Positions 1 to 5,891 of a stretch of 6,006 nucleotides of DNA are shown here, piece by piece. Where the stretch lies: the NCBI GenBank assembly GCA_004378665.1, contig SOIA01000272.1:1-6006 (forward strand), given 5' to 3'. Within the stretch, counting starts at the first letter, position 1, and each line of letters opens with the position of its first letter. Under the pieces are notes generated by a model. It was not told the origin of the DNA and did no database searches. It saw nothing but the letters and a program-made list of their open reading frames with translations. Position numbers and translations under genes: made by a program. The stretch comes from Candidatus Aminicenantota bacterium. GTDB taxonomy: Bacteria > Acidobacteriota > Aminicenantia > Aminicenantales > Aminicenantaceae.

Positions 1-912
1 GAATGCCGGACCGGGAGAGACCTGGTTCTCGATTCAAAGAGTGACCCGAACCGGACAGGGCTCATCGGTCTTGAATTCTCTCCGCTCACGACAACTTTAG
101 GAAATCTTGAGGCTAAAAGGACAACAACGAATCCCAACTTTGCCGCTCTGGTGGTTTTCTTGCTTCAAGAAGCGGGTGTGGAGAAAGGGGAGACGGTGGC
201 AGTCGGAGCTTCGAGTTCTTTTCCGTCTCTGATCGTCGCCACTCTATCCGCCGCAAAGGCCATGGATCTGAACGTGTTGATGATCTGTTCGCTCGGAGCC
301 TCTCAGTGGGGAGCGAATATTTCGGAATTCCACTGGCTGGACATGCTGGATTGCCTGAGAGAATCAGGAGTGCATGATTCCCAGCCGATTGCCCTGTCCT
401 TGGGAGGAGAGGAGGATACAGGGAAAGACATGAATCCTGAGGGACGCATATTCCTGAGTGAAGAAATTGTCCAAACCGGGATTCCTTTTATCCATGAGCC
501 CGATCTCAAGGTGAATGTCCAGACCAGGATGAGGCTTTATGAAAGAAACGCAGGAGAGTCTGAGATCAAATCCTTCATCAACATCGGCGGAAGCTGGGCC
601 AACATCGGAACGGATCCTGAGATTTTAGAGTTGAAGCCCGGCTTGACCAAGATCAGTCATTTGCCTCCTGTCGATAGACGGGGAGTCCTGTTTGAGATGG
701 CCTCCCGCAGTATCCCTGTGATTCACCTCCTTTTTGTCAAAGGTCTGGCTGAAACATACGGGCTTCCGTGGGATCCTTCACCTTTTCCTGCTCCGGGGAA
801 GGGGAAGATCTATTCGCTGGCCAGAGAAAGACAGCCTTTGTTTCTTGTTCTTGCGGCTGTTTACCTGGTTCTAGTCGTGGTCATCTTGATTTTTCGCCTT
901 CATTCGAAATAG
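1..912 (+). CDS. pgsW: Poly-gamma-glutamate system protein, PgsW type (5' end outside window)
   Basis: The frame is open from base 1 to the TAG at 910-912 (303 residues), so the N-terminus lies beyond the left edge. A GTG at 151 could be read as a start, but the preceding 50 codons read as good protein (DSKSDPNRTGLIGLEFSPL, about residues 11-29), so I treat it as internal. I recognise the family from MICSLGASQWGANISEFHW (about residues 94-112), INIGGSWANIGTDPEIL (192-208), PPVDRRGVLFEMASRSIPVI (221-240) and KGLAETYGLPWDPSPFP (248-264). These match the 'poly-gamma-glutamate system protein' family found beside the PGA synthase genes pgsB/capB and pgsC/capC; its biochemical role is not established. 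A single hydrophobic segment at about 279-299 (LFLVLAAVYLVLVVVILIF) followed by RLHSK suggests a C-terminal membrane anchor with a cytoplasmic tail. I expect pgsB and pgsC upstream on the same strand, outside the window. The stop overlaps the end of the opposing gene. Confidence 0.85.
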   Translation, partial: ECRTGRDLVLDSKSDPNRTGLIGLEFSPLTTTLGNLEAKRTTTNPNFAALVVFLLQEAGVEKGETVAVGASSSFPSLIVATLSAAKAMDLNVLMICSLGASQWGANISEFHWLDMLDCLRESGVHDSQPIALSLGGEEDTGKDMNPEGRIFLSEEIVQTGIPFIHEPDLKVNVQTRMRLYERNAGESEIKSFINIGGSWANIGTDPEILELKPGLTKISHLPPVDRRGVLFEMASRSIPVIHLLFVKGLAETYGLPWDPSPFPAPGKGKIYSLARERQPLFLVLAAVYLVLVVVILIFRLHSK

Positions 913-2069
913 ACATTTTTCGGGTCTTCTTTAGTTGGATCACGGAGAAAAAAGCCCACTCCCTTTTCTTTTACCTCAGCATAGCGGGGGATCTTTCTGG
1001 CGACCACGGCTTTTTCGGGATTTTCCTCAGACCAGAGCTCCAGGATGTAAATTATTGTCGAGCAGTGCCGGCCGACCCGGATATCGATCGGCCACCCGTC
1101 CTCATCCATCTTCTCGAAAAGGAGGCCGTGCTTTCCCGCTCTGAGAACGAATTCATCTTTGCCTTCGAGAAGGAGAGCGCGGTCCGTGCGGCCGCGGGTT
1201 GCGTCGAGAAAGGGCTCAGGAGCCTCAAGAAGAAGAGATATGGCCTGCGTGTGGTCACCGATTTCCCGGTGAGAGAGGCCGTGGAGAGCCTTGGGAGAAT
1301 ACTCCATTCCGATGTCGAATCCTTCCGAACCTGATATCATCATCGAGACCAGCGCGGCCAGATCCTCTCCTTTTTGATGGGCGACGATGGTGCTAATGAC
1401 AGGATATTGAAGCTCGGCTTCGTGAAGGTCGATGACGATATCCACGTTTTCTTTCTGGATCAGCTGTGTCATCGCGTAGCAAGTTTTTTCGGTCAGAGTC
1501 CCGTTTGCCCGGCCAGGCCATGTCCTGTTCAGGTTCCGGATGTCCACGTAAGCCAGCTCCTGACGGCTGGGATAGTGGATGTAGACCTCAGGGTCTGGCC
1601 ACTGGTCGAGAGGATTTGACCATCTGTCTCCCATGCGGAATTTCTGGCCTCCCCATGGGGTAGGAATCGTGAAATCCGGAGGATAAGCTCCCCCGAGACG
1701 GGTGACCGTTGTGGCGCTCCGGTTAGCAGATGGGACCACGAGAAGCCTTCCCTGTTCAACCGCAGCATTCTCTGCGAGAATCCAGGTCGTCAAACGGCTG
1801 GCCGGCTCTTCAGGATGGGATCCCCCGAGGATGAGGATCGTCCCTCCCGGCTCGGTTCCTTCGAGGATATATATATTCGAATCGTTGATCGTTCCCTTGA
1901 TGCCGGGAAAATAGTCGCTTAACTTTTTGACCTGCGTCACGCCCGGGCTGAGGACGACTGGCTCTCTCAGGTGCCGGCTGTTGTAGAAACTCGTGCCCGC
2001 AAAAGCCATGAGAATCGCGCCCAGGATGACAAAACTGCATTTTCGGATGTGGAGCCCGTGTACAGACAT
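900..2069 (-). CDS. Membrane-anchored M14 zinc deacylase/carboxypeptidase (AstE/aspartoacylase-like)
   Basis: 389 residues with a TGA stop. Visible M14/AstE-AspA signatures, in order: GGSHPEEPAS (82-91), giving the HxxE zinc pair H85/E88; RNLNRTWPG (178-186), equivalent to the substrate-binding LNR-x-x-PG element; DIVIDLHEAE (210-219), giving the third zinc ligand H216; and LLLEAPEP (279-286), where E282 is the likely catalytic glutamate. Residues 12-27 form one hydrophobic segment after a basic stretch (HIRK), so this is probably a signal anchor with the enzyme outside the cytoplasmic membrane. That differs from cytosolic AstE and aspartoacylase. The frame is open to an ATG at 2156, but that extension has no membrane-protein or family character and overlaps the 49-residue gene. 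GGAGGAG at 2075-2081 sits 2 nt before ATG 2072 and 5 nt before ATG 2069, so I choose 2069. Known family reactions are hydrolysis of N-acyl amino acids or terminal amide bonds. PGA hydrolysis is possible here, given pgsW next door, but is inference. Confidence 0.85.
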   Translation of the reverse strand: MSVHGLHIRKCSFVILGAILMAFAGTSFYNSRHLREPVVLSPGVTQVKKLSDYFPGIKGTINDSNIYILEGTEPGGTILILGGSHPEEPASRLTTWILAENAAVEQGRLLVVPSANRSATTVTRLGGAYPPDFTIPTPWGGQKFRMGDRWSNPLDQWPDPEVYIHYPSRQELAYVDIRNLNRTWPGRANGTLTEKTCYAMTQLIQKENVDIVIDLHEAELQYPVISTIVAHQKGEDLAALVSMMISGSEGFDIGMEYSPKALHGLSHREIGDHTQAISLLLEAPEPFLDATRGRTDRALLLEGKDEFVLRAGKHGLLFEKMDEDGWPIDIRVGRHCSTIIYILELWSEENPEKAVVARKIPRYAEVKEKGVGFFLRDPTKEDPKNVYFE

Positions 2070-2074
2070 CATTT

Positions 2075-2081
2075 CTCCTCC
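2075..2081 (-). promoter_or_regulatory. Ribosome binding site of the M14 gene
   Basis: GGAGGAG on the minus strand lies 5 nt before the ATG at 2069 and 2 nt before the ATG at 2072. It supports a start here rather than at the ATG 87 nt further upstream (2156), and favours the second of the two adjacent ATG codons. Confidence 0.75.
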
Positions 2082-2086
2082 ACGCC

Positions 2087-2236
2087 CTATTTCAACCTGA
2101 ACAGCCTGAGAAGAAACGGCATAAGGATGATGATGTAGAGGATCTCTTCCTGCCATTTCTTGCTTTTCAGCAGGTTCCAGATGATGAGAAAGGCGATGAA
2201 TCCGGTGAGAATATAATAGAGGATGGTCATAATCAT
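2087..2236 (-). CDS. Small two-helix membrane protein, 49 residues, family unknown
   Basis: ATG at 2236, TAG at 2087-2089; I translated this by hand. The protein starts MIMTILYYILTGFIAFLIIW and ends in MPFLLRLFRLK. Residues about 4-23 form one hydrophobic helix. A charged loop NLLKSKKWQEE (21-31) follows, then a second hydrophobic stretch at about 32-46 and a basic tail, so a membrane hairpin with a cytoplasmic basic end is likely. AGGAGGT at 2246-2252 is 9 nt before the ATG, a strong Shine-Dalgarno. The stop is 17 nt before the M14 start, and the gene lies after the permease in the same direction. Good signal, coding-like composition and tight packing make it a real gene. I do not recognise a family. 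It could be an accessory subunit of the permease, or a functional counterpart of the small PgsE/CapE proteins of PGA systems, although I see no sequence likeness to those. Confidence 0.7.
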   Translation of the reverse strand: MIMTILYYILTGFIAFLIIWNLLKSKKWQEEILYIIILMPFLLRLFRLK

Positions 2237-2331
2237 CAGAAAAAGACCTCCTGTGTAGTTTTTGGCAGTGTCTGTCTTGGTGTTGTGAAGACTTTTATCT
2301 GAATGCTTTCCGCCATAATCTCATTCCTCAT
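2236..2331 (-). CDS. Possible very short coupled ORF (31 residues), doubtful
   Basis: The ATG at 2331 overlaps the permease stop as ATGA, and the TGA at 2236-2238 overlaps the next start as TGATG. This chain is typical of translational coupling. The peptide begins MRNEIMAESIQIKVF and ends KTTQEVFF, with no membrane segment or recognisable motif. An internal ATG (residue 6, 26-residue version) has GAGGAA a few bases upstream and may be the better start. It may be a true micro-peptide or simply a ribosome path linking the permease to the small membrane protein. The family is unknown, and the composition alone does not prove coding. Confidence 0.25.
   Translation of the reverse strand: MRNEIMAESIQIKVFTTPRQTLPKTTQEVFF
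2246..2252 (-). promoter_or_regulatory. Ribosome binding site of the 49-residue membrane protein
   Basis: AGGAGGT on the minus strand lies 9 nt before ATG 2236. Its near-perfect complementarity to the 16S 3' end is the main reason to accept this short gene. The next in-frame ATG (2230) would be 15 nt away, too far, so 2236 is the likely start. Confidence 0.7.
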
Positions 2332-3620
2332 AGCAGGGTTAAAAAAGACAGTTTTTTACTGAAGACGACCATCAGAGTGCCCACAACCATGATGATGATG
2401 GCCGGGATGAGACAGTGTTTCAACATCCGGGCATACGAATCTTTCATCCCGACGGTCTGGACGGTCAGCCGGCCGATAATGGCTGTTGGCGGCAGGGCAT
2501 CCCCCAGCGGCCAGATGACACTCATTCCGGCCAGAGCGATGATGGGATTGAGCCCGATGGTATTGAACAGCAAAACCAGGGGGACGCCGAGAACGGGAGC
2601 CGCGCCCCACATCAATACAGCCTCGGAAACGGGAAGAAAAAAGAAGAGCGTGAGGAAAACCGCGATCAACGGGAGGGTCACGATTGTGATGGCGATTAAT
2701 CCCCGGACTCCGGTGAGGGTCATAATCTGAACCAGGATCCCGACACAGGTGAGTGTTCCGATCAAAGGAAGGAGCTGGTGAACTGTATCTCTGGAGATCT
2801 TGAGAAAATTCAGCTTTATGGGCGAGAGCAGGAGGCTCACAAAAGCAGAGACCATGAACATCATCGGAAGACCGACCACGGGGAGCGAATGGGGCCAGAT
2901 TCTTCCGGCCAGGACCAGGAAGATAAACACAAGAAAGGGGAGCAAGATACGGATCCAGTTCATTCGAGGCGGAGCTTCTGGGAGTTCTTCCAGGGCTTTT
3001 TTCAGGTCCACAGGCTTCCCTTTCCAGCCCAGGATGAATATGACAATCAGGGAGAGCAGCACGCAGGGGAGGAGCAGGGGCAGGAAAAATCCCACGTAGG
3101 GCATGTTCACGCCTGCCGCTGTAAGCATTGCCCACAGGCTCACTGGCGGGGCAGCTGCGCTGAGGCTTGCTAGGATGAAGATGATGGCGGCTGTTCGCGG
3201 TTTGGATATCCCCATGTACCCCAAGACCACAGCGATCATCCCGCCTGTGATCAGGACTGTGACACTTCCCGCTCCGGTCAGCGCACCGGGAAGAAGCAGA
3301 AGAAAGGTGATCAGGACAAAGAGAATCGATTTTCGCCGGTGAAACCTGCGGAGAATTCCCCTGATAACATAGGCCACGCCCCCGGATTCCTTCAGGAGAT
3401 TCATGAAGAGAGTCGCGGTGATGAAGATCAGGACGATATCCAGGTAGGTGAAGGCGCCCTCAACGATATGCCTGGCCGGGATTCCGAATCCACCGGCTAT
3501 GGCCCCGGCAAGGGCTGCCGCGAACATGGAAAGCTCCGTCGAGACCTTGAAAACCTTGGCGATGAGGTACGTCCCGACCATCACGGCCAGTATGATCTGG
3601 GCGGATGTTGCCATGCTCAT
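2328..3620 (-). CDS. Ion-transporter-superfamily permease, TRAP DctM-like
   Basis: 430 residues, very hydrophobic, with roughly eleven to twelve membrane segments (for example 8-22, 58-78, 98-115, 175-198, 222-240, 284-304, 306-330, 403-420). Two re-entrant-loop-like regions rich in Gly, Ser, Ala and Pro are placed once per half: PGALTGAGSVTVLITG (111-126) with LSAAAPPVSLWAM (153-165), and ALAGMSVIWPLGDALPP (362-378). This inverted-repeat design is typical of the ion transporter superfamily, which includes TRAP large subunits (DctM) and carboxylate transporters. A charged cytoplasmic linker lies at about 199-221 (GWKGKPVDLKKALEELPE). The likely substrate is a small organic acid anion driven by an ion gradient, but the sequence does not identify it. 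No TRAP binding protein (DctP) or small subunit (DctQ) is in the window. The start has only a weak purine-rich site (GAGAAGAGA), and ATG codons at 3620 and 3614 are both possible. The stop overlaps a downstream ATG. Confidence 0.75.
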   Translation of the reverse strand: MSMATSAQIILAVMVGTYLIAKVFKVSTELSMFAAALAGAIAGGFGIPARHIVEGAFTYLDIVLIFITATLFMNLLKESGGVAYVIRGILRRFHRRKSILFVLITFLLLLPGALTGAGSVTVLITGGMIAVVLGYMGISKPRTAAIIFILASLSAAAPPVSLWAMLTAAGVNMPYVGFFLPLLLPCVLLSLIVIFILGWKGKPVDLKKALEELPEAPPRMNWIRILLPFLVFIFLVLAGRIWPHSLPVVGLPMMFMVSAFVSLLLSPIKLNFLKISRDTVHQLLPLIGTLTCVGILVQIMTLTGVRGLIAITIVTLPLIAVFLTLFFFLPVSEAVLMWGAAPVLGVPLVLLFNTIGLNPIIALAGMSVIWPLGDALPPTAIIGRLTVQTVGMKDSYARMLKHCLIPAIIIMVVGTLMVVFSKKLSFLTLL

Positions 3621-3797
3621 CGGAAGAATCTCTTCTCGGCAGATGAATACCGAAAAAACGGGCAGTGACCTTTTGGAAGCGGATGCGGGGGATATTTCGA
3701 TGAATGGTCAGTCGAGCGAGTCAGGATGGAGGATTTCTGCGCTCTTGGCTGGCCTCTCATCCGTTGACTGAGTTATGAAGAAGTCCCCTAGCGTTGT

Positions 3798-4427
3798 TTA
3801 TTTCTTAAAGAGTTTTTCGAATTCCGGAATAAGGTCCAGAAGTTTTTCCGCTTCGATCATCGGGATGCCTTTGTCTTGAGAGATTATGGTGAAACGGCCG
3901 TCTGCGTTGCCCTCTTTGATAACGACCAGCAGGTCTGATTTCGGAGCCACGGCGTCTATGCTGAGCTCGTCGGTATTATCGCCGACCGTCGCACCCTGGG
4001 CTCTCCTTTTCATGCCTCCGATATGGGCTCCGATGATGGTCATCCCATGCTGGCGGGCCTCTTTCATCAGCTCGGAAACCCTATCGATCTCATCTTCGAT
4101 AGATATTCCCGCAGCTCCCATTCCCTTGAGGCTCGCTCCCATGACGATGATTAGCGTCTTGAAAGGAGTTCCGACATCCTTATAGATCTTGAGGTCTTTT
4201 GCCGTGAGGAATTCGACAACGTCATAGGCTTTCGGCTCGTACTCGAGGTCCAGCTTTTTAAAGATGGCTTTTAACCGCACCGGGCCAGGGCTCTGTCCGC
4301 AAGAGGTGATCAACACAGGGAGGTCGGTCTTGGGAAGCTCGGTTTGCTCGATCGAAAAAGAAAAGGATGCAGAAGCAAAGATCAGAAAAGATAAAAAGAC
4401 TCCGGATAAGGGATGAATCCTTTTCAT
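3798..4427 (-). CDS. Secreted DUF6305-like protein
   Basis: 209 residues, TAA stop. The N-terminus MKRIHPLSGVFLSFLIFASA is a classic signal peptide with probable cleavage after about residue 25 (SFS/IEQ) and no lipobox cysteine, so the mature protein of about 184 residues should be outside the cytoplasmic membrane. The mature part starts with LPVLITSCGQSPG (36-48) and continues with TLIIVMGASLKGMGAAGIS (91-109), an acidic helix EDEIDRVSELMKEARQHG, then IIGAHIGGMKRRAQGATVGD (131-150) and IDAVAPKSDLLVVIKEGN (157-174). The alternating beta strands, glycine loops and helices suggest a Rossmann-like alpha/beta fold. The pattern resembles my memory of the DUF6305 family, which has no assigned function; the family name is moderately certain. 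It has its own promoter and a good AAGGAG site, and lies upstream of the permease. A role as binding or accessory protein for that permease is possible but unproven. Confidence 0.75.
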   Translation of the reverse strand: MKRIHPLSGVFLSFLIFASASFSFSIEQTELPKTDLPVLITSCGQSPGPVRLKAIFKKLDLEYEPKAYDVVEFLTAKDLKIYKDVGTPFKTLIIVMGASLKGMGAAGISIEDEIDRVSELMKEARQHGMTIIGAHIGGMKRRAQGATVGDNTDELSIDAVAPKSDLLVVIKEGNADGRFTIISQDKGIPMIEAEKLLDLIPEFEKLFKK

Positions 4428-4433
4428 GATTGA

Positions 4434-4439
4434 CTCCTT
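4434..4439 (-). promoter_or_regulatory. Ribosome binding site of the DUF6305-like gene
   Basis: AAGGAG on the minus strand is separated by 6 nt from the ATG at 4427, which fixes that start and leaves the full signal peptide in frame. Confidence 0.75.
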
Positions 4440-4469
4440 GATGCGAATCGTCCCGTATTATCGCATTCT

Positions 4470-4498
4470 AGTGTATTCGAATCACGATGCCCCGTCAA
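4470..4498 (-). promoter_or_regulatory. Sigma-70-type promoter for the DUF6305-like gene
   Basis: On the minus strand, TTGACG (4498-4493, five of six consensus bases) is followed by exactly 17 nt and then TACACT (4475-4470, four of six, with the key A at position 2 and T at position 6). Transcription would start near 4463, leaving a leader of about 35 nt before the ATG at 4427. Its position just after a terminator-like hairpin fits the start of a new transcription unit. Judged by eye only. GATAAT (about 4464-4459) is another possible -10 but lacks a good -35 at proper spacing. Confidence 0.55.
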
Positions 4499-4499
4499 C

Positions 4500-4520
4500 A
4501 AAAAAGGGCCAGGCCCCTTT
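4500..4520 (-). terminator. Short intrinsic terminator after the larA-like gene
   Basis: On the minus strand AAAGGG (4520-4515), a 6-nt loop GCCTGG, and CCCTTT (4508-4503) form a perfect 6-bp stem. It runs into TTTTTT (4505-4500, partly in the stem), beginning 4 nt after the TAA of the larA-like gene. The stem is short and half A-T, so termination may be incomplete. The T run abuts the -35 box of the next promoter. Confidence 0.5.
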
Positions 4521-4524
4521 CCCC

Positions 4525-5889
4525 TTATCTTTCTTCGAAAGGAATGCCGTAGGGTCCATCCGCAAGAAAGGCGATCAGAGGCTCTTGCCCCAAACTGAGA
4601 CTGAGTTTTTTGTAGACCCAATCGATTGATTGTTCCACCAGCTCCTGAAGATCATTGGCCTCAGGGATGATGGTCCTGGCATCTCTTCCCGGGATTCTTG
4701 TAAAGGATTCCTCTGGGATATCAAATGAGCAGTAGATGAGGTTCTCCATCGGGATTTTTTGGAAGACCTTGGCCCACATCTGAGCCTCCCACTGGTCAGG
4801 CACAAAACTCCACCCGGGAGAAAGGATGGCATCTATGAATTTTTCAGAGCCCTTCTCTCCAAGAAGCCGCATCATTTTCTTGTAGTTGGTGCTGCCGATG
4901 GGATCAGGGTCAGTATGATACCCAGACAGGATGCAGAATCCTTCCTGCTTGAGCAGCGGCAGGCATGCCATGGCGCCTTTAGCCGCCTGGTAGTGATTCA
5001 CTCCCACAAAGCCAGTGTGGCCGATGACCAGGTCGAATTTTTTTGTGACAGGGATTGCCGCATAGCTTTTCAATTTTTCGAAGGCGGCGAGATGAGCGGA
5101 TTCCAGGTCTCCGGCAAAAACTCCGGTGAGCCTGTATTTTGAATCGAGAGTGGCGTTGACGATCATATCACAGCCGGCCATCTTCGCCACTCTCAGGGCC
5201 TCATCGTGAACGGGATTTCCCTCAATAACGAGGTCTCTCGCGTTGGGCGAGGCGAGCACAGGTCCGCTGTGCAGCACGTATATGGAATCCTCTGCGAGAA
5301 GACCGGGACAGATGGATTTTCTCCCTCCAGATACTCCGGCCATAAAATGACTCTCCACCAGGCCGGTCAGGATTTTAAGGTCGCTTTCGACATAAAAGCG
5401 ATTCAGGAGGATATCACCACCGAGTTCTGTCTTCCCTACGGAGATCAGGTCATCAGGATTCCGGCTGTCATGATTGATGATTTCAACGCCAAGACCGAAT
5501 ATTCTCGAGTCAAGCATTCTCTTGAGCTCCTCTTCTTTCATTGGTCTGTGAGTTCCTGTGGCGACGAGGAGTCGGATTCGGGAAGCGTGGAGTCCGGCCT
5601 TCACGATTTCGTCGACCACCGGATAGAGGATCCCTGATTTTCCAGAGGAGGGAACTGGACGGGTATTGTCTGAAATGACAACAACAGCATTTGCATCGGG
5701 ATTCTCTTGCAATTTCTTGCGCACTAGAGATTTGAGAGGGAGGCTGTCGATCGGATTCGCAAGAGCATCGTAGATTTTTTCTTCCGGGTTGAAAAGCAGA
5801 GGAGCCTTCCCCATCGAAAGGATCTCTGTAGAATCGGGCACACTTATCGGAAAGCTTTTCTGTCCCAAATTCAATACGACTTCTTTCAT
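4525..5889 (-). CDS. LarA-type nickel-dependent 2-hydroxyacid racemase/epimerase (DUF2088)
   Basis: 454 residues, slightly longer than lactate racemase LarA of Lactobacillus plantarum (about 424). All key LarA positions are visible with correct spacing: SDNTRP (73-78), giving D74 and R77; ATGTHRP (110-116), H114; VESHFMAGVSGGRKSICPG (178-196), H181 and K191, the lysine that binds the nickel-pincer nucleotide cofactor; YVLHSG (204-209), nickel ligand H207; YQAAKGA (300-306), Q301 and K304; and DQWEAQ (365-370), W367. The family catalyses hydride-transfer racemisation or epimerisation of 2-hydroxy acids in the cytoplasm. Members act on lactate, malate, phenyllactate, gluconate and others, so I give no substrate and withhold the symbol larA. 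The cofactor needs LarB, LarC and LarE, none of which is in the window. The start follows the upstream stop by 2 nt with no clear Shine-Dalgarno, suggesting translational coupling in one operon. A hairpin terminator follows. Confidence 0.9.
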   Translation of the reverse strand: MKEVVLNLGQKSFPISVPDSTEILSMGKAPLLFNPEEKIYDALANPIDSLPLKSLVRKKLQENPDANAVVVISDNTRPVPSSGKSGILYPVVDEIVKAGLHASRIRLLVATGTHRPMKEEELKRMLDSRIFGLGVEIINHDSRNPDDLISVGKTELGGDILLNRFYVESDLKILTGLVESHFMAGVSGGRKSICPGLLAEDSIYVLHSGPVLASPNARDLVIEGNPVHDEALRVAKMAGCDMIVNATLDSKYRLTGVFAGDLESAHLAAFEKLKSYAAIPVTKKFDLVIGHTGFVGVNHYQAAKGAMACLPLLKQEGFCILSGYHTDPDPIGSTNYKKMMRLLGEKGSEKFIDAILSPGWSFVPDQWEAQMWAKVFQKIPMENLIYCSFDIPEESFTRIPGRDARTIIPEANDLQELVEQSIDWVYKKLSLSLGQEPLIAFLADGPYGIPFEER

Positions 5890-5891
5890 TT

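Noticed and set aside
768..1334. 188-residue + strand frame overlapping the end of pgsW and the M14 gene
   Set aside because: It is antisense to the well-supported M14 gene for most of its length, begins inside pgsW in another frame, and has no recognisable domain.
2070..2156. N-terminal extension of the M14 gene to ATG 2156
   Set aside because: The added residues are His- and polar-rich with no family match, overlap the 49-residue gene, and a clear GGAGGAG lies just before 2069.
2356..3135. 259-residue minus-strand frame inside the permease
   Set aside because: Same strand, shifted frame: the His-, Pro- and Arg-rich product is what a membrane gene yields out of frame.
3621..3797. 177-nt gap between the DUF6305-like gene and the permease, including a frame of about 46 codons whose TGA overlaps the permease ATG
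   Set aside because: The frame is rich in Ser, Pro, Arg and His, lacks a Shine-Dalgarno and looks non-coding. I found no convincing hairpin terminator or promoter here, so whether the permease is cotranscribed with the DUF6305-like gene stays open.
5206..5637. 143-residue + strand frame within the larA-like gene
   Set aside because: It lies wholly antisense to a gene with intact catalytic motifs, and its composition is that of a shadow frame.
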